DNA of 62,142 bases from NCBI GenBank assembly GCA_018883945.1, contig JAHLFF010000070.1, positions 1 through 62,142 of the forward strand, read 5' to 3'. Position 1 is the first letter of the stretch. Each line of letters starts with the position of its first letter. The notes under the pieces are model-generated. The model worked only from the letters and a program-made list of their open reading frames with translations, was not told the DNA's origin and did no database searches. Of this stretch, positions 41,982 through 51,527 are shown in pieces. The stretch comes from Candidatus Acinetobacter avistercoris (lineage in GTDB: Bacteria > Pseudomonadota > Gammaproteobacteria > Pseudomonadales > Moraxellaceae). The translations under genes were made by a program, and so were the position numbers.

Positions 41982-44900
41982 TTTGGAACACCTTTTCTAT
42001 ATTGATCTGAGTTTCCATCAGGTCGAATGTAATGTGTTTTCAAGCGAATATCTGGAACACCATAAACTGCTTGATTGAATGACTGTATTTCAATTGTTTT
42101 TGGTTCAATCACTTCAGCCTTCTTAACCAACACAACTTTCAGGCGACCACCAAAAGCACTTATATCCATATCCCCATTGAAACTATCAAAACCTTGCGCA
42201 TTCACATCACGTACACGCAAACTAATCCATGTTTTGCCAAACAGGGAAGCGTCATAACCTGCCGGGATAGTCGGCATTGGCTCTCCCACCCAAAGCCCCT
42301 TTGGTTTATATGCCTGATCCCCATCAAGTTTAGTACCTAGTCGTGATACATCCTCACCCACTGGATATATTTTCCTATGGAAAAAATCGACTTTACTCGA
42401 ACCGATTACGCTTGCATCAAGCCCTCTTACTGACACATATTGAGGACCGCGATAAATCGCCTTGACTATCGCCCCACCAAAACTGGTCATTGGCTTTTCA
42501 TTGAACTGTATAATCGTTTGCGGAGAACCATCAAGAAGCTGATGCCACCCCATACGGAAGGCATTAATTGACGATACGTTGATATAACGCAATCGCAAAT
42601 CGATGTTAGGTTGGCCAATAGCCAGGCCGTTAAATCCGTTTGCACGTGCGAAGCGGTGCTTATTGGTAATGATGGGTGAACCAAATACTTCAAAACTATT
42701 AACATAGTGTCTTTCACCACGTACCGGATGGTTGTCTATCGCCTGCCCAGGTGCCTCCATGACCGCATAAATCGTATGTGGTGATAATCTTGGCATGCCT
42801 TTGACCGAACTTTGATCACCTAGACTTTGTACCTTGACAGTTCTGTTGCGTAAAATTACTGATGGATTACCAAAGTAAAGATCAAAAATACCTGATTCCA
42901 GAATAATCCCGTTGGATTGTGCGTGATGTTCACCATAACGTGTAGCGGAAAACCCTTCTGGAAAGATGACGTTACCTTTAAACAATGGGCCTGGCACCTG
43001 TCGCTCAGGTGGTGCAATACCATCTGCCGTGTAGGTATCAGGACGAACATCATTATCGTTCTTGGACACCCAATCTAGGGTAATTGTTTGCAAACTATAA
43101 GGCGGTGCACCGGTCTTGGTGGCTTTGGTTAAGCCGATACGCATAGTATCAATACCGGATACGGTAATTAATCGGTCACGGTAGCCTATAGAATGCCGGC
43201 CAAACAGATCAGACTTAAAGCCATCAATGAAATAACTTTCTCGATCACGGCGTAAAGATGGGAAGCCAAATTCCTCAGTGACATTGCCACGTTGACGTAA
43301 TTCCGGTGTGACGTTACGAACAGCCGGATCACCAAAGTAATGGCGCAAGGTCCATCGTGGCGTAATGATATTCCACTTGATAAATAATGAAGGTCCACCA
43401 AAACGCATTAAATCAAAGCCAATTGGCTCAAGATAGCGCGTATGCAAATCAAATTTTGGTAATGGAATCGAAGGTGGATTGATCGAGTAGCGGCTCTCAA
43501 TACTCAGGTTTCGAACCTTAAACGCCACCATTGGTGTACCTGACTGGAAGGAATCAAACGCACCAACCCAACGGTATTCACGTCGATTATTGACTACTAT
43601 TGCATTACCCCAGGCATCATGTCGTGCTGCAGCTGCCTTGATTACTGCTGCCTTGTTGCGCAGGTTGGCCCATGTGGAAATATGTGGTGCATCCATTGCT
43701 TCTGGTCGTACCTGTCGAATACGGTCTGCAATCATGTTTCGGCCAAACACCACATGATCACGACCAGGGACAAGTATTGGACGTGCCTTGTTCTCAGGAA
43801 GATGATTCCCGAACCGCTGTGCATCAAAGGATTGAACCCTGATTAATCGGTTACGGTTATTAATCGTAGTCCAGTAGCCAAATCCTCCAGGATTCAAGCC
43901 GTCATTTGGATCGAAGACCTGATAAACATATTGTCGGCTGTTCCAGACTTTTGCGGTACCGTAGCGGTCCGATGTCTGGTTGCCAAAACTATGAAAACCT
44001 AAAGGCCGTATCAATCTTTTAAATAGCTCGACCTGGGCTAATCCGAAAGCATTGCTTGATAATCCCAAAGGATACAAGGACTGTCTTTCTGGAATGATAC
44101 GGCTACCAAATTGGGTGGCGATAAAACCTGTAGGAACAAGGTACCGTGTGCCACCAATCTGATGATTACTTTCAAACTCACGATAGATGTTTGCCGGTAT
44201 GAGGTAGCGCACACGGAACCAGATTTGCGGAGAACCTAGCGCAGCATAATCCAATCCCTTGTGTAGCAATGACCGATTGCCGTGAGTAATTGTTGCAGCA
44301 CCATATCTAGCCTGATCCGCACCATTTGGTTTTAAGTTTCTGTAGCGGAACCAGGTACGTGCATCACCAAAGAACAGGTTATCCCGACCATTAACGAAAA
44401 GGTATCTGCGTTTATTGCTGATAACCGCAGTACCAATCAGCATCGAATCAAATGCTTTAGGGTTTAATTCGGGTGACTTGCTAAACTGGTGACGGCCAAA
44501 GCGTTCCTGCTCCTGGTAGCCAAAGCCGCGAACATTTAAACGTCTTACTCTTTCAGCGATTAAGTGTGAACCGAAAGCTGCTACATCAAAGCCACCGGGA
44601 ATAAGGGATGGTGTTTTATTATGAATTGCTGTTGATCCAGTCAACAGTGAATCAAAACCGGATAACTGGATATTGATCAGGTTGGAATACAGACTGGTCC
44701 AGTCGCTTAAACTGGATTGGTCCACACCGACAGGAGAAATAAGTCGACGTGTATTGCGTATTGCAATATCACCAAAGATACCACCGCTGATCTGACCTAC
44801 AAGCAATACCTTTTGCGTAGGATCATAGATTTTTGGGTAGCCAGATACAAAGCCTTCCACTTCACCAGGTGTGATAAATCGAGGGCTATGCGAAATCCAT

Positions 44901-46060
44901 GCTGTACCGTAGAGGTCATTAGTAAAACCTTTCGGGGATGGGTTACGCTGTACAATTGGATTACCGGCTGCAAAACCTAGTATACCTTTAGGTGCCAGAA
45001 AACGTGGAGATACGTTAGGCTGCGGTATTGACTGTGCGGATAAACCGATGACCTGAACAAACTGGTTCGCTGTGGTATTGACGACCTTTGGTGCAGTAAA
45101 GGCACTGGCATTCAGGCCGATTACATTGACGTATTTCACCCCACCAATCAGGAATGGCGTACCAAATTTTGCACTATCCAGACCATTGTATTTAACATAC
45201 TGGCGCAGGTTATAAATCTTAGCTAAACCAAATTGCTGAGAAATGAATGCGGTTGGGAATAATTGTCGTGACTTGTTGACAATTGCCGCTGTACCAAAAC
45301 CTTGTGCATTAAAGCCTGATACCCTGGCATCTTGAGTTGTGTTGTAAAGTGTTGCTTCACCAATAGTAGACTGGTTAAGTCCACCCGGCTTTAAGAACTG
45401 GTCGTACTTGAGCACCGTTTGACCAAACTCAGTCATACGCTCGCCAAACGGTGAAGTATGCTGTGTGGCCGGTGCGAAATAGCGGTCTACTGTCGCAGCA
45501 TTCGGATAGGTGGTACGTCCGGTGATGCGTGTTGCAGGTAGCGATTCGTAATCAAAGAACCTTGCTGTGATAGCGTTACTTGTAGGTATTTCAGGTTTAA
45601 TCTTTTCAGATAAAAAACCTTGCGGCTTAACCAAGAAGTTTAGATGGCGAATCGCTGAAATACCTAAAGTACATCCGTCGAAACCTTCGACCAGGACATA
45701 TTTTTCTTTAGGCTTATCGTGCTTAATTGTAGGTGTGCTTAGGTAAACAGCACTCGCTGTAATACGAACACTGTTTAAACGCTGATAGTCCTCAAATTTT
45801 GCAGTTACAGAAGTGCTTGCAGGTGCCTTAGCACCAATACCATCTAAAAAGAAACCCTTCGCTTGAACGACTTGTGCTGAATTGTAAATCTCGCCATTTT
45901 GACCAAATGATTCAGACGAGGATGGCTGAGATACTTTTATCTTCTTCCAACGAACATCACTGTTAAAAATCGCAGTAATCTGGGTAGAAGGTTTCGATAC
46001 AGAGGAAGGCAATTCACCTGTAACACCTTCACTATGTGGTGCAAAATAAATATCAGCCAT
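41978..46060 (-). CDS. Giant repeat protein, putative tail filament (1360 aa)
   Basis: Nearly the whole protein is built of degenerate units of about 30-45 residues with the pattern R-x-L-x-P-x-G-F/L-D-x-x-x-F/I-G-x-P/A-x-I, for example FGTAAIVNKSRQLFPTAFIS and FGDARTWFRYRNLKPNGADQ. I count well over 25 units. The pattern alternates beta strands with FG and GxD turns, suiting an elongated fibre. No known family is recognised. Confidence 0.65.
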   Translation of the reverse strand: MADIYFAPHSEGVTGELPSSVSKPSTQITAIFNSDVRWKKIKVSQPSSSESFGQNGEIYNSAQVVQAKGFFLDGIGAKAPASTSVTAKFEDYQRLNSVRITASAVYLSTPTIKHDKPKEKYVLVEGFDGCTLGISAIRHLNFLVKPQGFLSEKIKPEIPTSNAITARFFDYESLPATRITGRTTYPNAATVDRYFAPATQHTSPFGERMTEFGQTVLKYDQFLKPGGLNQSTIGEATLYNTTQDARVSGFNAQGFGTAAIVNKSRQLFPTAFISQQFGLAKIYNLRQYVKYNGLDSAKFGTPFLIGGVKYVNVIGLNASAFTAPKVVNTTANQFVQVIGLSAQSIPQPNVSPRFLAPKGILGFAAGNPIVQRNPSPKGFTNDLYGTAWISHSPRFITPGEVEGFVSGYPKIYDPTQKVLLVGQISGGIFGDIAIRNTRRLISPVGVDQSSLSDWTSLYSNLINIQLSGFDSLLTGSTAIHNKTPSLIPGGFDVAAFGSHLIAERVRRLNVRGFGYQEQERFGRHQFSKSPELNPKAFDSMLIGTAVISNKRRYLFVNGRDNLFFGDARTWFRYRNLKPNGADQARYGAATITHGNRSLLHKGLDYAALGSPQIWFRVRYLIPANIYREFESNHQIGGTRYLVPTGFIATQFGSRIIPERQSLYPLGLSSNAFGLAQVELFKRLIRPLGFHSFGNQTSDRYGTAKVWNSRQYVYQVFDPNDGLNPGGFGYWTTINNRNRLIRVQSFDAQRFGNHLPENKARPILVPGRDHVVFGRNMIADRIRQVRPEAMDAPHISTWANLRNKAAVIKAAAARHDAWGNAIVVNNRREYRWVGAFDSFQSGTPMVAFKVRNLSIESRYSINPPSIPLPKFDLHTRYLEPIGFDLMRFGGPSLFIKWNIITPRWTLRHYFGDPAVRNVTPELRQRGNVTEEFGFPSLRRDRESYFIDGFKSDLFGRHSIGYRDRLITVSGIDTMRIGLTKATKTGAPPYSLQTITLDWVSKNDNDVRPDTYTADGIAPPERQVPGPLFKGNVIFPEGFSATRYGEHHAQSNGIILESGIFDLYFGNPSVILRNRTVKVQSLGDQSSVKGMPRLSPHTIYAVMEAPGQAIDNHPVRGERHYVNSFEVFGSPIITNKHRFARANGFNGLAIGQPNIDLRLRYINVSSINAFRMGWHQLLDGSPQTIIQFNEKPMTSFGGAIVKAIYRGPQYVSVRGLDASVIGSSKVDFFHRKIYPVGEDVSRLGTKLDGDQAYKPKGLWVGEPMPTIPAGYDASLFGKTWISLRVRDVNAQGFDSFNGDMDISAFGGRLKVVLVKKAEVIEPKTIEIQSFNQAVYGVPDIRLKTHYIRPDGNSDQYRKGVPK

Positions 46061-46066
46061 TCATCG

Positions 46067-47254
46067 TTACTCAGGTTGCACCCAATCTACAACCACACTG
46101 TTTTCCATATCGTTATCAGCCTGAAATAGCACAGTAAGGGGTTCTGCTGCTGTCAACAGCGGAAGCTCATAACGCCCATCTACGCCGGACACGGCTTGCC
46201 CTTGAATAGCCAAAGTTACACGATTAAGTGCAAAAACCTTACGCTGTACCGGCACATTTAAAGCATCTGTGATAGGGGTGGTATCCTCATTGGAAATTGT
46301 GCCACCGATGGGTGGAGAAAAGACAATTGCACCGGGATACCCTGCAGGACGATCAGTAAACACTGTTTTCGCCCAAGTCACTGTATCGTATGACATGAGA
46401 AGTTCATTTTGATAGATACCCACTACTAGCGATTTGCCATCCGGTGAAAAACCACACGCATTTGCAGCATAGCCAGGGTGACTCGGGATTGTAATTTCAG
46501 TCCAGTTGACAGTTTCAAAAACCGAAAGATATGGGTAATTACCATGTGCAACAGCAACCAATGACCCGTCCGGGGAGAAACGCACACAATAAGCTGTACC
46601 GAAACCTGTAGCACCGGCAGGTGACATTCGGCTCATATCACTGAGATTGAAAATATATAAACAAGGTGCACTGTTTACAATTACTGCCAGTTTGGTGCCA
46701 TCAGGAGAATATGCACAACTCTGTGATGTATCAGCAAGAGCAGGCGATATAGCAGTTTTTTTTGACCAGTCGGTAGTATTGTAAAATGTAAGAAAGGGTG
46801 TAACTAAATGTGAAACTGCCAATGTTGATCCATCTGGTGAAAAAGCACAACCGAATGCTGAGTTTGGAGGGTTACCACCAGGTAAAACTTTCTTCGACCA
46901 ATCCCCTGTGTTATATACAGTGAGATAAGGACTACTATCATGCCCTACGGCTAAGTATGAACCGTCTGGAGAAAAAGCAGCAGACCGTCCAATACCGCCA
47001 GGAAAGCCACCTGCAAGTGTGATTTTGCTCCAATCCGAAGTTCTATATATATGTAGATAAGGATAGCTATAGTTGATCACTGCAAATAAACTACCATCAG
47101 GAGAAAATGCCCCTGCCATGTTAGTGTTAGTGAAACTTCCAGAATTGGTTAGACCGATCTGTTGCATTCTCGCTTTAGTTTTCCAGTCATATATCGAAAA
47201 GAAATTTTTTTCGGAAGAACCACTACTAGGTACAAATAAAAAGGTTCGCTTCAT
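46067..47254 (-). CDS. WD40/YncE-like beta-propeller virion protein (395 aa)
   Basis: Residues about 45-310 hold seven or so propeller blades with FSPDG turns, as in AFSPDGSLFAVINYSYPYLH, AFSPDGSYLAVGHDSSPYLT and RFSPDGSLVAVAHGNYPYLS. The C-terminal part (about 315-395) is a small beta domain (QGQAVSGVDGRYELPL). A propeller in a virion operon suggests a tail or host-contact protein. Confidence 0.8.
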   Translation of the reverse strand: MKRTFLFVPSSGSSEKNFFSIYDWKTKARMQQIGLTNSGSFTNTNMAGAFSPDGSLFAVINYSYPYLHIYRTSDWSKITLAGGFPGGIGRSAAFSPDGSYLAVGHDSSPYLTVYNTGDWSKKVLPGGNPPNSAFGCAFSPDGSTLAVSHLVTPFLTFYNTTDWSKKTAISPALADTSQSCAYSPDGTKLAVIVNSAPCLYIFNLSDMSRMSPAGATGFGTAYCVRFSPDGSLVAVAHGNYPYLSVFETVNWTEITIPSHPGYAANACGFSPDGKSLVVGIYQNELLMSYDTVTWAKTVFTDRPAGYPGAIVFSPPIGGTISNEDTTPITDALNVPVQRKVFALNRVTLAIQGQAVSGVDGRYELPLLTAAEPLTVLFQADNDMENSVVVDWVQPE

Positions 47255-47544
47255 TTCAATTCACCAAATACCGTTTCATTTTTCCAGTAGCCTTTTTGAT
47301 CATGCCAGTCACAGTACGCTTGAAAGAAAACCTTCTCACCTTCCATCACCTTATCTTTGACGAAACCACCAATCCAGAGCTCAACTTCACCATGATTCCG
47401 ACGACTCAGCTCAACACAGTACATTTGGAATTTGGGCAATGTCATCAATAAGGACCAATTGATCTTTACCTCATCGGCAGCATAAACATCAGCTTTAAAT
47501 CCAAATACACCCACACCTTGAGTGGGTGGTTTCTGGTTTTCCAT
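47251..47544 (-). CDS. Hypothetical virion-operon protein (97 aa)
   Basis: Beta-rich small protein with a Trp-rich C terminus (QAYCDWHDQKGYWKNETV). Its stop overlaps the propeller start (ATGA). Probably a minor structural or assembly factor; no family recognised. Confidence 0.55.
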   Translation of the reverse strand: MENQKPPTQGVGVFGFKADVYAADEVKINWSLLMTLPKFQMYCVELSRRNHGEVELWIGGFVKDKVMEGEKVFFQAYCDWHDQKGYWKNETVFGELK

Positions 47545-47559
47545 ACGCCACCTATATAA

Positions 47560-47967
47560 TTAGACTTTAAAGATTTTATTTGTGCCGTTATCCCAAGTCA
47601 CAATAATGTCACCGCCGTTAGGTGTAATCGGTAGACCTGTAGCTGTATCAATGAAGGCAATCAATGGGCTGGTCGCTTCCACACCTGTATCTGCATAAAT
47701 GATGATAGCTTCAATGGATGCACCAGTAACCGATGTGAAGGTACAGTCGGCAGCATCGGCAGCACCACCAGTAGTGGCTTTAGAGGTGAGAGTTACCGGT
47801 CCGGCAATACGTGCAGAGGTCGGAATATCAGATAAGTATTGGTGAACTGTAGTTTGTGGTGTGTATGCCCCTGTATCCACCAGGATGACTTTAATCGTGT
47901 CTGTCATCCAGTTGATTTGCGCTTCTAGAAAACGCTGACGGGCAAAGTCATAAAGCGTGTTAGCCAT
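47560..47967 (-). CDS. Putative small virion protein (135 aa)
   Basis: The start at 47967 (MANTLYDFARQRFLEAQINW) has GGAAATAATC before it, better than an ATG four codons upstream. Thr/Ala-rich and beta-like (AGPVTLTSKATTGGAADAAD). Similar proteins occur in phage structural operons with unknown function. Confidence 0.65.
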   Translation of the reverse strand: MANTLYDFARQRFLEAQINWMTDTIKVILVDTGAYTPQTTVHQYLSDIPTSARIAGPVTLTSKATTGGAADAADCTFTSVTGASIEAIIIYADTGVEATSPLIAFIDTATGLPITPNGGDIIVTWDNGTNKIFKV

Positions 47968-48009
47968 GATTATTTCCAAATAATAAAAACATGGCTTTAT
48001 GATGTGAAA

Positions 48010-48037
48010 GTAGGGTTAGACTAGACCAACCCTACAC
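48010..48037. promoter_or_regulatory. Late-gene motif copy 5 within an inverted repeat
   Basis: The sense (minus) strand reads GTGTAGGGTTGG at 48026-48037, and its inverse partner GTAGGGTT lies at 48010-48017 on the plus strand, forming an 8-bp inverted repeat. It lies about 60 bases before the 135-residue virion gene. Confidence 0.4.
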
Positions 48038-48050
48038 GGGCTTTAGGGGG

Positions 48051-48722
48051 TTATGGCCAGAAAGGTGTGACATGATGTTCAAAATCCTCTCGAACCTCAC
48101 GACGTAAGTTGCTATCAGGCCGATCACCGAAGTAATCAATAAATTTGGCTTCAGCAATTGCTGCCCGGTTTGGATCCATGAACTCGGTATCTGGAATACT
48201 GAATGCTTTGTGCAGTGCCCATTGCACCAAGTGTGCATGATGTGCCTGATTAATTTCAGGCTGATCCGTATCCTCTACCATATCAACAAGTGGTAAACGA
48301 TAGCCTTCAATGATCAAGGTGCCGTCTTGTTCAGGACGTGGTACCAGACGCAAACCTGTGTCAGATTGAATGGCATGCTCTGGATCACCGATTCTCGTAC
48401 GCCAGTTGCTATGGTAGCGATGACTTAGAATCTCCTCAGAAGCCAGTTTCACTTCACGCTCACACTGGCCATGACCAGGATCAAAGCGCAAATGTGTCAA
48501 TTCATAGATACGCGGATCAAGTGGGTACTGTGCCTGCCCTGCTGTAATTTGAATACGGCAGATTGTGGCATCTTCTGCTTCATGCAAAAGACGACCACGG
48601 ATACAGGCCTCATGAACTGCGTCATTTAGCCATGCATCCACATCTTCATCACTGGTGAAATATGGTTGTATCGAATCACCGGCTTCCACACGAAATCGAC
48701 GACGCAGTTCTTTTAAGTCCAT
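48051..48722 (-). CDS. Head-to-tail connector or adaptor protein (223 aa)
   Basis: An N-terminal helix bundle (MDLKELRRRFRVEAGDSIQP, DAWLNDAVHEACIRGRLL) followed by a beta region (ICRIQITAGQAQYPLDPRIY) resembles phage adaptor proteins of the P22 gp4 / gp6 type that attach to the portal. Position after capsid genes supports this. Confidence 0.65.
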   Translation of the reverse strand: MDLKELRRRFRVEAGDSIQPYFTSDEDVDAWLNDAVHEACIRGRLLHEAEDATICRIQITAGQAQYPLDPRIYELTHLRFDPGHGQCEREVKLASEEILSHRYHSNWRTRIGDPEHAIQSDTGLRLVPRPEQDGTLIIEGYRLPLVDMVEDTDQPEINQAHHAHLVQWALHKAFSIPDTEFMDPNRAAIAEAKFIDYFGDRPDSNLRREVREDFEHHVTPFWP

Positions 48723-48724
48723 AG

Positions 48725-49594
48725 TTAGAGAGCTCCAAACTGACGTACTTTCTCAATCGCTTTATCTTTCAGCTCATCAAGCTTGAATGAGTTAGGATTT
48801 ACCTTTTCACCGTAGTTCGCCTCGATGTAATCTGTCACAGCCTTTTTGGTACCGAACTGTTTGATCGATTCAACCTCATTGAAAATTCGATCCTGTTCCT
48901 GCTTCAGCTTGTCCTGTCCGGCCTTTTGCTGTGCCAAAATTGTATCAGTATCATCCAGACCTTCTGCTGCAGGTGCATCACCTGCTTCTACTTCTTTGAA
49001 TTCAGGATGACTCAGGAACTGCTTGGCAAAGTTGCTTGGTACCGTACGTGGCTGGCCACAGTTAAATACCAGCTTGGTGCCGTACAAGTTGTCTGTGAAC
49101 TGGTCTTTCGGCCCTTCATAGACAATAGTCACACCTGCTGTTTTGACTTGCGCTGCTGCCGCTGCACCAATTGGCTGAGTCTTTTGAGCTGCAACCTGTA
49201 ACTGTAATTTGACCAGTTCAGCATTCAATTCAGATACATCATCAGGATCAGGCATGTCTTTAAGCAAAGTCACTACTGCTTTAAACAAATAGTCTTTGGT
49301 TTTCTGCTCTGCAGGTAACTGCTCATACGGCAGGATGCAAGGATGGGTTTTCTTTTCCAGATCCTTTTCTTCACCATAGACCCAGCCATCGGTTTCTTTC
49401 TGTGCCAGCCATGATGCATGTGACTGTTCTGGCGTAGTATCAGGATTTTCCAAATGCAGTTTTACGCCGTACTCAATACTTTTTTTCAGTTCTTCTGAGG
49501 TTTCTTCCCAAGGCAAATGAGAGTGATCACCCAGTGATGCAGAATATGCCAGATTAATACCGTGTGCGATTGAAGCAATTAAAGCGATTTTCAT
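48725..49594 (-). CDS. Virion-operon protein with N-terminal RyR domain (289 aa)
   Basis: Residues about 15-110 match the RyR-domain pattern: LPWEETSEELKKSIEYGVKL, then TPEQSHASWLAQKETDGWVYGE, then KKTHPCILPYEQLPAEQKTKD. RyR domains occur in ryanodine receptors and also in bacterial and phage proteins, where they may bind nucleotides. Residues 110-289 are helical and Gln/Lys-rich (AQQKAGQDKLKQEQDRIFN). It lies between the capsid and connector genes; a head-located accessory role is inferred. Confidence 0.75.
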   Translation of the reverse strand: MKIALIASIAHGINLAYSASLGDHSHLPWEETSEELKKSIEYGVKLHLENPDTTPEQSHASWLAQKETDGWVYGEEKDLEKKTHPCILPYEQLPAEQKTKDYLFKAVVTLLKDMPDPDDVSELNAELVKLQLQVAAQKTQPIGAAAAAQVKTAGVTIVYEGPKDQFTDNLYGTKLVFNCGQPRTVPSNFAKQFLSHPEFKEVEAGDAPAAEGLDDTDTILAQQKAGQDKLKQEQDRIFNEVESIKQFGTKKAVTDYIEANYGEKVNPNSFKLDELKDKAIEKVRQFGAL

Positions 49595-49615
49595 AATGAT
49601 TCCTCATGCGAAATA

Positions 49616-49654
49616 TAAAAAAGGGATGGTGACTCGCTGAAAATCATCCATCCC
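49616..49654 (-). terminator. Terminator or attenuator between capsid-associated genes
   Basis: On the minus strand GGGATGG (plus 49648-49654) pairs with CCATCCC (plus 49623-49629) and is followed by six T. It would reduce read-through from capsid genes into downstream genes. Confidence 0.7.
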
Positions 49655-49681
49655 ATAAACTTCATGTTTTTATACTTTTAC

Positions 49682-50158
49682 TTAACGTGGGCCAGTCAAT
49701 TCACCAGACACCACAATCTTGATGTCCGATGCTTTGGCATTGGCCGCCCCACCAGTGGTGAGTGTTAAGATCGCAGGCTTTGGTAAAGTCACCAACTTGG
49801 TACCGGTTGCACGTAAACGCGCTGCGGTCGCCAGTGCACCACCATTAATAAAGTACGCTGCATCCTGCGGCACTTCTGTTGAGTCCACACCATCGGCATA
49901 TTTAAAGCCCAGTGAACCAGTCACAGCTTCGGTCATTGCTGTATTGATCAGCACCTGCGCATCATCCAGTCGGAAGCCTACAGGCAATAAACCCAACTCG
50001 ATTACATCACCTGAAGCTACTGCCACATCAGAATTGGAATCCAGTACTGCGCCTGCCGCATTCGTAGCCAATGAGAAAACAAAGGCTGTCACGTTGCCGT
50101 ATGGCACTGCACCACCGAAGCGATTCACAAATCCGCTTTTACGTTTAATTGTCGCCAT
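49682..50158 (-). CDS. Putative capsid decoration/stabilising protein (158 aa)
   Basis: A small beta-rich Ala/Gly/Thr protein (LATNAAGAVLDSNSDVAVAS, LKYADGVDSTEVP-like) directly downstream of the major capsid gene, where head-decoration proteins usually are. No specific family is recognised. Confidence 0.6.
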   Translation of the reverse strand: MATIKRKSGFVNRFGGAVPYGNVTAFVFSLATNAAGAVLDSNSDVAVASGDVIELGLLPVGFRLDDAQVLINTAMTEAVTGSLGFKYADGVDSTEVPQDAAYFINGGALATAARLRATGTKLVTLPKPAILTLTTGGAANAKASDIKIVVSGELTGPR

Positions 50159-50214
50159 GAGTTAAATACTCCTAAATTTTAACGGAGGGCCGATCACTCA
50201 GCCCCGTTTCAGCC

Positions 50215-51507
50215 TTAGCCCTGGATTTTCACTACGGTATCAACCGCAATCACACCATGATCGGTGTACTGCATGTTGCTACCATCGCCATCCACATCGA
50301 CATCAAAGCGGATTTTCTTCACGCCACGAATTGTTCCGATCAAAAGCTCGGCCTTATCGCCATGATCCAGATCACCCTTTTCAGACCAGAAGTACGGCAC
50401 ACCTGAGGTTTTGTGAGCAGCAAAGGCTTCTGCAAGCGCCTGACCACCCAAGATGATTGAACGATCCACCGCATGCGTTTTACCAAAGCTTGCAGGTACA
50501 AGCGCTGACGCTTCTGCTTCAGAGGTATAGCTCGTTGCATACTTGATTGCATTACCTGCAAAGAAGCGGATGGCATGTGACATTTTGCGGATCAGGAAAC
50601 CATTCCAGATACCCACATCACCACGGAACAACGGATGCAACTTGGCATTCGATGCACGCGCTACCGCATCAGCTACGAACTGACGGAAGTTTGGCTGTTT
50701 TGCGAACCAGTTGTACTGTGCTGGAGATACCAGCCATACACGTAATGGCGAATCTTCCGATCCATCATCACCTTCAACCTTAATACACGGTGGCGGTAGG
50801 ATCATGTCATCCAGCACCTGCTTCATTGAATCCACAGTATCCAGGGTGAACAGGTCTGTAGTTGCCAGAGATGCTTCACCAGCATTGGTGGTAAATGATT
50901 TAACACCTTGGCCATCGACCATGAAGTGACGGTTTTTAGTAGGTGCCAAAACCTTGTTCACCATAATTTTGGCAAACTTCGGATCTTCCTCAGTTGGGAT
51001 TGGCCATTCCACGTTTTTAACGAAACCACGTGCACCACACAGATGCACTAAAAGAGACATATCGCTATAGCGATCCATCAAGTCCTGTGCAATTGGACGG
51101 CCCATACGACGGAAATCGACTGGTGAACGGATCTGCGTCATCACATTACCCAGATCTACAGGGAAACGTGCCTGGTCTACACGCAGACGATCTTCAACGA
51201 TCGACATGCCGACACCGCGACCTTCAGCATATTCGCTACCCATGATTGGATAAGCGTTTACTGGCTGGATCAGGTTGTAGGTAACTTCATCACCCAGGCC
51301 TTTACCCAAGTCTTGAACACGTACAATTGGCATGTGTTTAGAGGTTTGTTTTTTAATGGTCGCTTCTGCACTACCTTCACCTTTTGGCATTGGGCCAACC
51401 AGGTTATTCAGCGTGCTTTTACGGCGTAAGCTTTTTGCAAAGAGTCCAACGGACTGTTGCATCATATTGGTTTTATCGCCGTATGCGGCATGGGTTTTAT
51501 CAGTCAT
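50215..51507 (-). CDS. Major capsid protein, N4-gp56/DUF4043-like (430 aa)
   Basis: Starts MTDKTHAAYGDKTNMMQQSV, with GGAG 7 bases upstream of the ATG at 51507. The sequence (FAKSLRRKSTLNNLVGPMP, PVNAYPIMGSEYAEGRGVGM, DLMDRYSDMSLLVHLCGARG) matches the N4-gp56 family of major capsid proteins, HK97-fold shells. Follows the scaffold and precedes decoration-like genes, the standard order. Confidence 0.85.
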   Translation of the reverse strand: MTDKTHAAYGDKTNMMQQSVGLFAKSLRRKSTLNNLVGPMPKGEGSAEATIKKQTSKHMPIVRVQDLGKGLGDEVTYNLIQPVNAYPIMGSEYAEGRGVGMSIVEDRLRVDQARFPVDLGNVMTQIRSPVDFRRMGRPIAQDLMDRYSDMSLLVHLCGARGFVKNVEWPIPTEEDPKFAKIMVNKVLAPTKNRHFMVDGQGVKSFTTNAGEASLATTDLFTLDTVDSMKQVLDDMILPPPCIKVEGDDGSEDSPLRVWLVSPAQYNWFAKQPNFRQFVADAVARASNAKLHPLFRGDVGIWNGFLIRKMSHAIRFFAGNAIKYATSYTSEAEASALVPASFGKTHAVDRSIILGGQALAEAFAAHKTSGVPYFWSEKGDLDHGDKAELLIGTIRGVKKIRFDVDVDGDGSNMQYTDHGVIAVDTVVKIQG

Positions 51508-51527
51508 GGTATTCTCCACTAACAAAT

